Positions 8,651-16,517 of a DNA stretch of 21,862 nucleotides are shown one piece after another. The notes below the pieces were generated by a model. That model was not told where the DNA came from and searched no databases. It saw nothing but the letters and a program-made list of their open reading frames with translations. Both the position numbers and the translations under genes were made by a program. The DNA lies in contig CAZPDM010000077.1 of assembly GCA_964585305.1 (NCBI GenBank), forward strand, positions 1 to 21,862, in the 5' to 3' direction. This DNA comes from CAZPDM01 sp964585305. Its GTDB lineage: Bacteria; Planctomycetota; Uabimicrobiia; Uabimicrobiales; JABWCH01. How positions within the stretch are numbered: the stretch's first letter is position 1; each line of letters starts with the position of its first letter.

Positions 8651-9631
8651 GTGCTTATTCCCATTTTGCTACTTCTATTAGGTTTTGCCATTTTATTAAA
8701 ATCAGCTGATTGTTTTGTAGATGGAGCAAGCTCTCTAGCTAAAAAACTGGCTGTTTCAGAAATTATAATTGGTTTAACAGTTGTTGCTTTCGGCACATCT
8801 GCCCCTGAATTAGTGGTCAACGTATTAGGAAGCATTAATAAAAACCCTGGAATTTCTTTTGGAAATGTTGTAGGCAGTAGCATTTTTAATATCTTTTTTA
8901 TTTTAGGAATTGCAGGAGTAATTCGCCCTATTGCCTCTGCTCCAAATACAATTTGGAAAGAAATTCCTATGGCGGTTTTAGCAGCTGCAATTCTTTTAGT
9001 TATTGGCAACGATCAATTTATATTTGGAAGCCAATTTAATAGCATAGCTAAAAATGATGGGATTATTTTATTAGTATTTTTTGCTTTCTTTTTATTTTAT
9101 ATTTTTAGAATTGCCAAAGTAGCTCCTCCTCAAGAAGCAACTAAAATCGAAGCAATGTCCTGGGGAAAAACTTCTCTTTATACAGTTGGTGGTCTATTAG
9201 GTTTAATTCTGGGTGGACATTTAGTAGTAACTTATTCTGTACAAATAGCTCAACACTTTGGTTTAAGTGAAAAATTAATTGGTTTAACTATTGTTTCTAT
9301 AGGAACATCACTTCCCGAATTAGCCACTTCTGCTGTTGCAGCCTATAAAGGAAAAAATGATATTGCTATGGGAAATATTATAGGGTCGAATATTTTTAAT
9401 ATTTTCTTTATTTTAGGCATCAGTGTTATTATCAATCCTATTTATTTTACTGGCCAAGGTGGAGTTACTATCTCCAGCGCAAATATTGATATGATTGTTC
9501 TTGTAGTTGCCAGTATATTACTTTTTCTTACTATGTTTACTGGAAAAAAACGCACCATCGACCGATGGGAAGCTGTAATATTCTTAATTTTATTTGTAGC
9601 TTATAATGGATATTTGATCTATCAAAAATAA
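8651..9631 (+). CDS. Calcium/sodium antiporter (CaCA family, YrbG-like)
   Basis: 326 aa inner-membrane exchanger expected to extrude Ca2+ in exchange for Na+. It shows the two inverted alpha-repeats that define the family. Repeat 1 carries GTSAPE (residues 48-53, ion-binding Glu53) and GNVVGSSIFNI (from residue 71). Repeat 2 carries GTSLPE (218-223, Glu223) and GNIIGSNIFNI (from residue 241). Glu53 and Glu223 correspond to the paired ion-site glutamates of archaeal NCX. About ten hydrophobic segments and a short charged central loop (about residues 155-172) fit the compact prokaryotic form, which lacks regulatory Ca2+-binding domains. The start is GTG at 8651, with AAAGGA at 8638-8643. The gene stands alone, divergent from ssrA and closed by its own terminator. 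The coupling ion is inferred from the family. Confidence 0.93.
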   Translation: MLIPILLLLLGFAILLKSADCFVDGASSLAKKLAVSEIIIGLTVVAFGTSAPELVVNVLGSINKNPGISFGNVVGSSIFNIFFILGIAGVIRPIASAPNTIWKEIPMAVLAAAILLVIGNDQFIFGSQFNSIAKNDGIILLVFFAFFLFYIFRIAKVAPPQEATKIEAMSWGKTSLYTVGGLLGLILGGHLVVTYSVQIAQHFGLSEKLIGLTIVSIGTSLPELATSAVAAYKGKNDIAMGNIIGSNIFNIFFILGISVIINPIYFTGQGGVTISSANIDMIVLVVASILLFLTMFTGKKRTIDRWEAVIFLILFVAYNGYLIYQK

Positions 9632-9637
9632 CTAGCA

Positions 9638-9688
9638 AATAACAAAAAAACATACATGTTTAAATAGCATGTATGTTTTTTTGTTATT
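9638..9688. terminator. Bidirectional rho-independent terminator
   Basis: Perfect 21-bp inverted repeat (9638-9658 with 9668-9688) around a 9-nt loop. The central stem ACATACATG/CATGTATGT is flanked by A7 and T7 tracts, so both strands produce a hairpin plus U-run. It sits 6 nt after the exchanger stop and 13 nt from the stop of the convergent small membrane-protein gene. Confidence 0.9.
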
Positions 9689-9701
9689 ATCAAGCACATT
9701 T

Positions 9702-10052
9702 TTAACAATTTTTTTTCCATAAATGTATCAATATAATCCCATTTACTAACCCGACAATAGATGTATATAAAATACCTATTTGATAAGATTGTTGGTAAAA
9801 TATAGGATTTCTGGGAATATTGTATGTAACTAAATTTGCAACTACTGTAAATCCTGCTGCTCCCATTTGGCAAAAAAAATAATATGGTTCATAGCTAATA
9901 GAAACCGCTTGAAAATCTGACATGGCTAAACCAGTAAAGTATGTACTAGATAGAAGAACAAAGATAAGAATTCCTTGTAGTTTTTTTCCCAATGCAAATT
10001 GCCCAAATCCTGGAAGAATCCAAGAAAAAAAAATGATGATAGCTTTTTTCAT
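9702..10052 (-). CDS. Small membrane protein, DUF6677-like
   Basis: 116 aa with about three or four membrane segments. The N-terminus (FFSWILPGFGQFALGKKLQG, then ILIFVLL) has the 'PGxGxxxLGkxxxGxxxF' pattern shared by TM2-like and DUF6677 small membrane proteins. The C-terminal YTSIVGLVNGIILIHLWKK resembles the 'YTxxAGLLNxLxxxD' end of DUF6677 proteins, which I recall mainly from Planctomycetota. No catalytic motif is visible and the function is unknown. It starts 19 nt after the stop of the Bem46-type hydrolase gene, with AGGAC about 7 nt before the ATG, so the two are probably cotranscribed. Family assignment is by motif memory only. Confidence 0.65.
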   Translation of the reverse strand: MKKAIIIFFSWILPGFGQFALGKKLQGILIFVLLSSTYFTGLAMSDFQAVSISYEPYYFFCQMGAAGFTVVANLVTYNIPRNPIFYQQSYQIGILYTSIVGLVNGIILIHLWKKNC

Positions 10053-10071
10053 AGAAAAATGTCCTGAAGTA

Positions 10072-10908
10072 TCATTTTTTGTCCAAATGTTCTTTAAATA
10101 ATTCTTCTAACTTGTTGACATATTCTTCTTCACAATCTGTGAATCCGTAATTATGATCCCCTCGAATTGCCAAGAAATATTTGGGTTTTGGAGCAACTTC
10201 AAAAAGTTTTTTTCCAAAAGAAAAAGGAACAAGATTATCATTTTGACTATGAACAATTAAAATTGGACAATTTGCCTGCAAAATATATTTTTCTGTAGGA
10301 TAAGAAATCGAAGCAAGCAGTTTTATAGGAAAAAAGGGATAATGGTGTTGACCAAGTTCTGGTAAATTTGTAAAAGTCGCTTCCAAAATAAGAACTTTCG
10401 GATGTTTTTGAGATGCTAAATAGGCAGCAATCGGTCCACCTAAGGATCTTCCCATAATAACCATTTCTTGTAGAGAGATACCTTTATCGAATAGAACTTT
10501 CCAAGCGGCAAGAACATCTTTATAAGTCCCATCTTCTGTAGGAAATCCTTGACTTTTTCCATATCCTCGATAATCAAAAATAAAGCAATTCAATCGAAGA
10601 TTAGTAAAAATTCTGATTTTTTCTAAACGATGAGAAATGTTTCCTGCATTACCATGGCAAATTATAATAGTTCCACGAGCTTGTTTGATAGGAATCCACC
10701 AACCACAAAGACGAACATTATCTTCTGTTGTAAAGAAAATTTCTTCGTAATCTAATCCTAATTCTTTTGGTGTAGTTTCTATATCTTTGGTTGGAAAGTA
10801 TATTAAATTTTCTTGAAACAAATAAAAAGCCCCTAATAGTACTGTATAAAAACCAACTATGGTAATCGTAATGATCCAAAACATTCGTTTAACCTTAATA
10901 GGAAACAT
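10072..10908 (-). CDS. Membrane-anchored alpha/beta hydrolase, Bem46/ABHD13-like
   Basis: 278 aa. An N-terminal hydrophobic anchor (about residues 10-30) and the linker ENLIYFPT precede an alpha/beta-hydrolase core, the layout of Bem46/YfhR-type proteins. HGNAGN (residues 85-90) forms the oxyanion region. The nucleophile elbow is GRSLGG with Ser155. The triad acid is Asp224 (SQNDNLVP) and the base His252 (RGDHNYGF). All three catalytic residues are therefore present. Substrates in this family are mostly unknown; a serine esterase, thioesterase or peptidase activity at the membrane is the fair expectation. AAAGGA lies 7 nt before the ATG. It follows the YihY/BrkB gene by 36 nt and precedes the DUF6677-like gene by 19 nt, forming a likely three-gene unit. 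Confidence 0.88.
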   Translation of the reverse strand: MFPIKVKRMFWIITITIVGFYTVLLGAFYLFQENLIYFPTKDIETTPKELGLDYEEIFFTTEDNVRLCGWWIPIKQARGTIIICHGNAGNISHRLEKIRIFTNLRLNCFIFDYRGYGKSQGFPTEDGTYKDVLAAWKVLFDKGISLQEMVIMGRSLGGPIAAYLASQKHPKVLILEATFTNLPELGQHHYPFFPIKLLASISYPTEKYILQANCPILIVHSQNDNLVPFSFGKKLFEVAPKPKYFLAIRGDHNYGFTDCEEEYVNKLEELFKEHLDKK

Positions 10909-10944
10909 TTTCTTTTCCTTTTGTAGAAATTTAAATGAGAAATC

Positions 10945-12534
10945 TTATATTTGAGGAATATTCTCTATCTCAGATTGTTTTTTTTCTAAGAATTTCTTAT
11001 ATATTTGATAAACTTCAGAAAGCATCATTGGTTTAGCTTGCCACATTACACCAAATTTTTGCAAAATGAACTCGCCAAAAATATAACCACCCATTTCATC
11101 TAAAACTGTTTGAGCTTCAGACTCTCCATTAGAAAGCAATATAGTTACTTCTATTTCTTCCGGTGGTGATTTCAGTTTGCAATACTGTCGATTTCCCTCT
11201 ATTTCAACATGAAAGGTTTTGCGATGTCTTAACAACATTTCTAAGATACATTCGCGGACAAAACTAGGATGCAAATTAGACTTTCTAGCAATTTCCGCTG
11301 CACTATCATCTTCAACTTTAATTCCAATAAATGGGGGCCGATATTCTTCATAACGGCTTAAAGCAAGTCGATATAAAAAATCTAACCGTACCCAAGTAGA
11401 AAGCATTGCATAACGGCTGCTCCAACTAATATCTCTCATAACCCAACCGCGAGATGTTGATGTAAGATTGGGATTCTCTAAAGTATCGGCTACATATAGA
11501 CCAAATAAAAACACTGTACAAAAATAGTAAAACCATGTTAAAAATAAAGGAAGCAAAGCAAAATTTCGTAAATTACGAAATAAAGAAACTGCTCCATAAG
11601 TAGTAATAAACCAACGTCCCCCCAGCCATAATGCTGCAGCAATCATTGCTCCCCAAACTGCATTTTTCTTTGATATTCCCGATACATGCAATTCATAGAT
11701 AATGGCAAATAAGGCTGTTGTTACCGCCCAAGAAAAAAGAGCCGTTACAACAATATTTCCTTTTGTGTATCTTGGTAGTAAAAGCTCAACAAAACTATGC
11801 CCAGCAGACATAACGCTTATCGTTAGTGTCCCTAAAATAGGTAACATAAAAAAAAGATACACCCTTGATTTGATTAAGTTTGGATCTGGAAGTCGCCACA
11901 GTATTTTCATAATTTCTGATTTGCGACTATGAAGTGGCAAATTTCCCCAAATTAGAGGAGAGACACTTTCTGCAAGGTTTGTTTTTACGCTTAACATTAG
12001 AGCTATGTATGCTATAGATAATGTAAGAAACAACCCAACTCCTAATGGTTGAATATTCGAACTTTTGTCAGCATAAAATGCTGCAACGGAATTGCATATA
12101 GTTTTTGCAAGTTCACTAGTAATGGAAAATTTAGGAACTTTGAATTTATCTTCTTGCTTAACTATTTCTTCTATTGGAATATTTATTTTTTGTGAATACT
12201 CTTTTAGTACAGTTTCAAATTTTTCAAAAGAAACAATATCTCCCTGTCTTAGAGGGAAATCCTCTGGAACACGTTCCAAAAGTCTTTCGTCAGGCATAGG
12301 CCATAAAAAATGAAGCTCAAGGAAACGTCGTGTGGAAGCAGCAGATACTAAAGGATCAATTGTGACAGTAATCCCAATTGTCATAAATAAATAAACGAAA
12401 ATTACTAAATTTGCACATAAAACATACGCTAAAACACTAGCTCTCGTAAGCCCATAATTAAAATAAAAATCCATAAATGGGCGAATGAGCAAGTTGAAAA
12501 AACGGATGATATTTTTTGTCAAACTATTTTTCAT
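10945..12534 (-). CDS. YihY/BrkB family membrane protein with C-terminal winged-helix-like domain
   Basis: 529 aa. The N-terminus (GLTRASVLAYVLCANLVIF) matches the first YihY segment. Later hydrophobic segments include AVWGAMIAAALWLGGRWFIT and FALLPLFLTWFYYFCTVFLF, equivalent to the signature last two helices of the family. Between the first helices an unusually long polar insert (about residues 66-160) should lie outside the membrane. After the last helix, about 180 residues are cytoplasmic, with a helix-turn-helix-like stretch (DDSAAEIARKSNLHPSFVRE) and a basic strand-rich wing (FHVEIEGNRQYCKL), a winged-helix-like arrangement. The molecular function of YihY/BrkB is not settled; it is not the RNase BN it was once named. 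No Shine-Dalgarno is evident before the ATG. It is the first gene of the YihY-hydrolase-DUF6677 run. Confidence 0.85.
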   Translation of the reverse strand: MKNSLTKNIIRFFNLLIRPFMDFYFNYGLTRASVLAYVLCANLVIFVYLFMTIGITVTIDPLVSAASTRRFLELHFLWPMPDERLLERVPEDFPLRQGDIVSFEKFETVLKEYSQKINIPIEEIVKQEDKFKVPKFSITSELAKTICNSVAAFYADKSSNIQPLGVGLFLTLSIAYIALMLSVKTNLAESVSPLIWGNLPLHSRKSEIMKILWRLPDPNLIKSRVYLFFMLPILGTLTISVMSAGHSFVELLLPRYTKGNIVVTALFSWAVTTALFAIIYELHVSGISKKNAVWGAMIAAALWLGGRWFITTYGAVSLFRNLRNFALLPLFLTWFYYFCTVFLFGLYVADTLENPNLTSTSRGWVMRDISWSSRYAMLSTWVRLDFLYRLALSRYEEYRPPFIGIKVEDDSAAEIARKSNLHPSFVRECILEMLLRHRKTFHVEIEGNRQYCKLKSPPEEIEVTILLSNGESEAQTVLDEMGGYIFGEFILQKFGVMWQAKPMMLSEVYQIYKKFLEKKQSEIENIPQI

Positions 12535-12643
12535 AAGAATTAGCGATGGAACTCTGCTTAAACGTAGATAAATATATGAGCAAAATTTAGGCTAATTGTT
12601 TTTAGCAGAAAATCCCTGTCCTTAATAACTTAGGTTGATGCTA

Positions 12644-13720
12644 TCAGTCTGTAAATTCCATATAAATTTGATACATTAAATTTTTTATCTTTAAAAAAAC
12701 ATCAGCAATTTCAGGATCAAAACGCCGTCCAATCTCGCTTTTTATAATAGTTAGACTTGTTTCCAAATTATAGGCTTGTTTATAACAACGGGTTGTAATA
12801 AGAGCATCAAATACATCACAAAGAGCTACAATCCTTGCTGATAAAGGAATTGCTTCCCCTTGAAGACTATATGGATAACCACTGCCATCATAATTTTCAT
12901 GGTGATAAAGTGCAATGTCTCGAGCGGTTTGTAGGAAGGGAACATTCTCAAGAATTTTGCCACCATATATAGTATGCAATTTCATCATTTCAAATTCTTC
13001 AGATGTTAACGAACCAGATTTTTTAAGGATAGCAGAGTTTACAAAAATTTTTCCAATATCGTGCATCATACTAGAATATGTCATTGTATCTACCATTACA
13101 TCTGGTAATTGCATTGCACGACTGAGATGTTCACAATATCGACTTACACGTTTAAGATGATTCCCAGTGTCTTCATCATTGATTTCTGCAATTTTTGCTA
13201 AAACAATGGTTGTTTCAAGATGGGCTTCTCTATTTTTTTCCAAAGCAAAATCTAATTCCATAACTACATTTTGTAAAGCAGAAGTTTTTTCTGCAACGAT
13301 ACTTTCTAATTCTTCTCGATATTTTTTTTGTTCTAATATTAAATGACGATATTCTAATGCGCGAGATATACTAATCCAAGCGTCATCAGGGTCAAAAGGT
13401 TTGGTTAGAAAATCATACGCACCTAAGCGAAACGCGCTTTTAGCTGTTTGTATATCTTGAGAGCCTGTTATCATAACAACACAAATGTCATTATCATATT
13501 TTTTAATTAGTTTGAGTAATTCCAATCCTGAAAAATCAGGCATACTAATATCAGAAAGTACCACATCAATAGGGTATTCTTGCAGCATTCGCAAGGCCTC
13601 ATGGGCAAATGCTGTGGTATATACAGTAATTCCTTTTTGTTCAAAAATACGTTGTAGTATTTGGCGAACAGGACGTTGATCATCTACAACCAAAAGAGTC
13701 CCGTGAATTTTCTCATCCAT
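12644..13720 (-). CDS. Response regulator with HD-GYP c-di-GMP phosphodiesterase domain (RpfG-like)
   Basis: 358 aa. The receiver (about residues 7-125) has acidic Asp13-Asp14, phosphoacceptor Asp57 (VLSDISMPD), Thr85 (MITGS) and Lys107 (LTKPF). A helical linker (about residues 126-170) leads to the HD-GYP domain, with His220-Asp221 (MMHDIGKI), a second metal region around His249, HHE (273-275) and GSGYP (279-283). All key residues are kept, so it should be an active, phosphorylation-controlled phosphodiesterase lowering cyclic di-GMP. No DNA-binding domain is present. The cognate histidine kinase is not in the window. The spacers are 99 nt on the nucleotidyltransferase side and 109 nt on the YihY side, so it may be its own transcription unit. 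The ribosome site is weak (AGGC before the ATG). Confidence 0.95.
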   Translation of the reverse strand: MDEKIHGTLLVVDDQRPVRQILQRIFEQKGITVYTTAFAHEALRMLQEYPIDVVLSDISMPDFSGLELLKLIKKYDNDICVVMITGSQDIQTAKSAFRLGAYDFLTKPFDPDDAWISISRALEYRHLILEQKKYREELESIVAEKTSALQNVVMELDFALEKNREAHLETTIVLAKIAEINDEDTGNHLKRVSRYCEHLSRAMQLPDVMVDTMTYSSMMHDIGKIFVNSAILKKSGSLTSEEFEMMKLHTIYGGKILENVPFLQTARDIALYHHENYDGSGYPYSLQGEAIPLSARIVALCDVFDALITTRCYKQAYNLETSLTIIKSEIGRRFDPEIADVFLKIKNLMYQIYMEFTD

Positions 13721-13786
13721 TTTTTTGCCTAAGAATCCCGATTTTTGATGAAATAGTCAAAATATCTTAAAAAAATTTGCAGATTA

Positions 13787-13803
13787 GGCAATATAGAATT
13801 GCC
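13787..13803 (-). terminator. Weak hairpin after the nucleotidyltransferase gene
   Basis: GGCAAT/ATTGCC (13787-13792 with 13798-13803), a 6-bp stem with a 5-nt loop. On the minus strand it lies shortly after the nucleotidyltransferase stop. The nearest T-run is about 10 nt beyond the stem, so it is a poor intrinsic terminator and may have another role or none. Confidence 0.3.
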
Positions 13804-13819
13804 CAACCTGTAAATAAGC

Positions 13820-14557
13820 CTATTTATGTTGAGAACGACGTTCAATCCACGGAATAATTTCCGTCTCAGCACGTTTAAGATCAATTTCATTATCTATTTC
13901 AATCCAAGGTAAATCTTGAATATAAATGGCTTGAAATACTTGTTGTTCAACAAGCCGGAAAATAAAAGATTCGTAATGAAATTCTTTTCCGGTTTCAAGT
14001 TTAGCATCATATAACATTTTTTGCATGATAGCAGAGGATTCGGAAGTAAGCTTAGTAAACCCAACCCAATCTCCTGTGGCTTCCTTATCTTCAGGCTCGC
14101 TCCATTGTGCCTTCGCAATATATCCATTTTTTAAATATAATTTTACTTCTTTGCGTCCGTGGTTAAAATATCCTAGTGCCATTGCATTTTTAATATTTGG
14201 AGAAGATATTCTTTGAACAATTTCCCCATCATAAAGCAGATCAGATTCTATAATTACAATATCGCCTTGTATTTCTTCCGCTGCACAAATCAATGACGAT
14301 CCACTTCCACGTGTATAATCAGGATTCATAACAATGCGATAAAAATCAGTCGAAAAATTTTGAGAAATCAATTGTTCTAAAAGTTCATGTCGATAACCTA
14401 CTACAACTACTACTTGATCAAAACCAGCATTTTTTATATTTTCAAGGTTTCTTTGCATTAGGGTTTTTCCGCCTAATTCTATAAGACTCTTAGGTCGGTC
14501 TTCGGTATATTTTCCTAAACGGCTACCACGGCCTGCTGCCAAAACTATGGCTTTCAT
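13820..14557 (-). CDS. NTP transferase, LicC/phosphocholine cytidylyltransferase-like
   Basis: 245 aa. The N-terminal nucleotide-binding signature is AAGRGSRLGKYTEDRPKSL (residues 7-25), with Lys23 as the conserved phosphate-binding lysine. Asp106 (IIESDLLYD) is the metal-binding acid. The C-terminal LPWIEIDNEIDLKRAE matches the 'W-x-E-I-D-x-x-x-D' end typical of LicC-like cytidylyltransferases and related small sugar-nucleotide enzymes. It should join an NTP to a phosphorylated small molecule (phosphocholine, phosphonate head group or sugar-1-phosphate), giving an activated precursor for surface decoration. It is a lone catalytic domain without acetyltransferase repeats. AAAGGA lies about 9 nt before the ATG, and the gap to the crotonase gene is 32 nt, so cotranscription is likely. 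The exact substrate cannot be read from sequence. Confidence 0.85.
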   Translation of the reverse strand: MKAIVLAAGRGSRLGKYTEDRPKSLIELGGKTLMQRNLENIKNAGFDQVVVVVGYRHELLEQLISQNFSTDFYRIVMNPDYTRGSGSSLICAAEEIQGDIVIIESDLLYDGEIVQRISSPNIKNAMALGYFNHGRKEVKLYLKNGYIAKAQWSEPEDKEATGDWVGFTKLTSESSAIMQKMLYDAKLETGKEFHYESFIFRLVEQQVFQAIYIQDLPWIEIDNEIDLKRAETEIIPWIERRSQHK

Positions 14558-14589
14558 TTATTTTTTCCTTTAAATTTAAGCTTATTTCC

Positions 14590-15366
14590 CTATTTGCCTA
14601 GGAAAATAGGAGATCTTTTTTCAAGAAATGAGCGCATTCCTTCTTTGCTATCTTCAGTGGCAAATGTTAGCCCAAATAAACTTGTCTCAACGGCATTTTC
14701 TTTATAAACAATGTCATTTGCTGCATGAATAGCTTGTTTACAATACATAATTGCCAATGGTCCACGTGAAATAAACTTTTGAGCCAGCTCTTTAGTTTTT
14801 TCAAAAAAAACTTCATCTGAATATACAGCATTTACTAGCCCAATTTGTAATGCCTCTTGTGCAGTGATAGGATCACCACTAAAAAGTAGTTCTTTTGCCT
14901 TAGCAAAACCTACTAAGCGAACAAGTCGTTGCGTTCCGCCAAATCCTGGGATCAATCCAAGTCTTACTTCAGGTTGGCCAAATTTTGCCTTTTCTGAAGC
15001 AATTCTTATATCACATGCCATTGCCAACTCACATCCTCCACCTAATGCAAATCCATTAACAGCAGCTAATACTGGAACATTGAAACTTTCAACCAAGAAA
15101 AAAGCCTGCTGTCCTAGCTGAGAAAATTGACGGCTTTGTTCGCTTGTCATATTGATCATTTCTTTTATATCTGCTCCGGATACAAAAGATTTTTCTTCTC
15201 CAGTAATAATAACTGCTCCAATTTTTTCGTTTGGTAAAATATCTAAAAAAACTTTTTTAATTTCTTTTAATGTTTCTGTATTTAAAGCATTTGAAAAAGT
15301 TGGACGATGAACAGTAATTATAGCAAGTTTATTTTCAATGGTTAAAATTAAATTTTTTAATTCCAT
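14590..15366 (-). CDS. Enoyl-CoA hydratase/isomerase (crotonase) family protein
   Basis: 258 aa, the usual length for the family. Oxyanion-hole segments are SGADIKEM (residues 63-70) and the loop GFALGGGCELAMACD (from residue 105). Both acid/base glutamates of classical enoyl-CoA hydratase are present: Glu113 (GGGCEL) and Glu133 (GQPEVRLGLIPGFGGTQRL). This supports hydration of 2-trans-enoyl-CoA, in fatty-acid or short-chain acyl-CoA metabolism, rather than a non-hydratase paralogue. It starts 3 nt after the stop of the degenerate-receiver gene, with an AAGG-type ribosome site inside that gene's end, so the two are almost certainly cotranscribed. A beta-oxidation enzyme in a signalling gene run is an odd neighbour. 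No other beta-oxidation gene is nearby. Confidence 0.93.
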   Translation of the reverse strand: MELKNLILTIENKLAIITVHRPTFSNALNTETLKEIKKVFLDILPNEKIGAVIITGEEKSFVSGADIKEMINMTSEQSRQFSQLGQQAFFLVESFNVPVLAAVNGFALGGGCELAMACDIRIASEKAKFGQPEVRLGLIPGFGGTQRLVRLVGFAKAKELLFSGDPITAQEALQIGLVNAVYSDEVFFEKTKELAQKFISRGPLAIMYCKQAIHAANDIVYKENAVETSLFGLTFATEDSKEGMRSFLEKRSPIFLGK

Positions 15367-15369
15367 GAT

Positions 15370-15741
15370 TTATTGCCTTAATTTTTTATTTAACTTTTTT
15401 ATTAAAGCAACCAATTCTTGTAACTTTATTGGCTTTTCTAAGATCAAATACCCTTGTTGAATTAAATTCTGTGTCTCTTTTTCATTTTGGGAAAGAGGCG
15501 TTAGCAAGATAATAGATATTTCAAAAGAAGTGATAAAAGGTTGAATATCACTAATCGCTGTAAGAATAGATGATAATGAACTGCCGTCTATAATTAAAAC
15601 CCCAGAATTTATAAAGCGAATTTTTTGTATAATCTCTTCAAGATTATCTGAGTATATAGGATTAAGTTTTCTAAACTTTAAAAGGGAGCAAAGTGCAGTG
15701 CCAGCGACTTTGTCAGGATTATAAACTAATAGATTGTCCAC
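15370..15741 (-). CDS. Degenerate receiver-domain protein
   Basis: 123 aa with the alternating strand/helix pattern of a CheY-like receiver and nothing else. The middle aspartate (Asp52, VLIIDGSS), a Thr at the end of strand 4 (IILLTPLS) and the strand-5 Lys-Pro (LEKPIKL) are kept. The N-terminal acidic pair that holds Mg2+ is replaced by N8-P9-D10, leaving at most one acid, so normal phosphorylation is doubtful. It may act as a phosphorylation-independent protein-binding module. It starts 7 nt after the stop of the membrane coiled-coil gene and ends 3 nt before the crotonase start, a tight operon. Only a weak ribosome site (GAG) is visible. Membership of the receiver fold rests on pattern alone. 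Confidence 0.75.
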   Translation of the reverse strand: MDNLLVYNPDKVAGTALCSLLKFRKLNPIYSDNLEEIIQKIRFINSGVLIIDGSSLSSILTAISDIQPFITSFEISIILLTPLSQNEKETQNLIQQGYLILEKPIKLQELVALIKKLNKKLRQ

Positions 15742-15748
15742 ATTTGGC

Positions 15749-16297
15749 TCAATTCAATTTAGTATTGTCCGTTTTTTTTATGTTCGCTAACCCATCAAGG
15801 CCTTTTTGTTCAATAGTATGACGTAATTGACGTATTTCGTCACGAAATTTAAGACTATCTTCATAAGCTCTTTGTTCAAGAGAAGTTTTTTTCCCAGTAA
15901 GAGCACTCATTGCAATTTCTTCTGTTGGAGGAACCATGCCAGCAGAAAGATTGTCAAATATATATGTTAATCCATCTACACAATTTACTAATTTTTTAGC
16001 ATCATTCTTTGTCATTTCATTGATGTGTAGTTGGCTACGTGTTTTTCGTAGTTGAATAGTAATTTGATAAGCCACAGCTTTAAAACTACTCAAGGCTTCG
16101 GATAAAATAGCAAAACGTTTAGTAAAAGCAAGAGCACGCTTTTTTTGAATTCCAGCATGAACTAATAAAATTATTAAAAAAATAGTTGCAGCTACAATAA
16201 AACCAATAACAAAATAAAAAATTTTATCAGCGGTTTCTAATGTTGGCTGCTGAATAGCCGCAATATTCAATCCTAGCCCTAATAATCCTAGATACAT
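15749..16297 (-). CDS. Single-pass membrane protein with cytoplasmic helical domain, unknown function
   Basis: 182 aa, no family recognised. A short hydrophobic N-terminus (MYLGLLGLGLNIAAIQQ) is followed by a clear membrane segment (about residues 26-50, IFYFVIGFIVAATIFLIILLV). The rest is charged and helical, with coiled-coil tendency (about residues 60-115 and 135-165, QRAYEDSLKFRDEIRQLRHT). Positive residues just after the membrane segment (QKKR) predict a cytoplasmic C-terminal domain. GAAGGAA lies 6 nt before the ATG, which fixes the start. It heads the tight run with the degenerate receiver (7-nt gap) and the crotonase, so it may be a membrane scaffold for the receiver-like protein; that is inference from position only. 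Confidence 0.72.
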   Translation of the reverse strand: MYLGLLGLGLNIAAIQQPTLETADKIFYFVIGFIVAATIFLIILLVHAGIQKKRALAFTKRFAILSEALSSFKAVAYQITIQLRKTRSQLHINEMTKNDAKKLVNCVDGLTYIFDNLSAGMVPPTEEIAMSALTGKKTSLEQRAYEDSLKFRDEIRQLRHTIEQKGLDGLANIKKTDNTKLN

Positions 16298-16517
16298 ATA
16301 AAATTCCTTCTATTAACTGCCCCTTGATGTTAAGTCAAGGGGGCTATAACCATCTTTAGGCAGAAAATGAGAAAATTTAGGCATGGTTTATGTTTTAGGA
16401 TGTTTTTTGTACTCTGTCCGAGAGTTAAAAAAGCTCTTATGTTGCGTATTAAATTTTCTAGCCTGTTCTCAAGTTATCTATTTAAAACAACTTGAGAATA
16501 TTTACTTTAGGACATTA
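16298..16517. other. Intergenic region with hairpins and a direct repeat
   Basis: 220 bp without a supported gene. It holds an 8-bp hairpin CCCCTTGA/TCAAGGGG (16320-16327 with 16335-16342) just upstream of the membrane coiled-coil gene's ribosome site. It also has a direct repeat TTTAGGCA at 16355-16362 and 16376-16383, exactly 21 nt apart, and a 10-bp inverted repeat near the receiver gene. No promoter compatible with the ribosome site was found. Confidence 0.55.
16466..16498 (-). terminator. Possible terminator hairpin after the single-domain receiver gene
   Basis: Perfect 10-bp inverted repeat TTCTCAAGTT/AACTTGAGAA (16466-16475 with 16489-16498), 13-nt loop. It begins 19 nt after the receiver stop on the minus strand. 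No T-run follows directly, so it is a weak intrinsic terminator or an mRNA-stabilising stem. Confidence 0.4.

Noticed and set aside
8635..9009. Minus-strand reading frame inside the exchanger gene
   Set aside because: It is antisense to an unambiguous CaCA antiporter and has no recognisable domain.
9622..9873. Minus-strand 83-codon frame spanning the 9638-9688 hairpin
   Set aside because: It runs through a perfect bidirectional terminator and overlaps the DUF6677-like gene in another frame.
16310..16338. TTGACT-17-TAATAG promoter before the membrane coiled-coil gene (minus strand)
   Set aside because: Transcription would start inside or past the GAAGGAA ribosome site, and the -35 box lies in a hairpin stem; probably chance.
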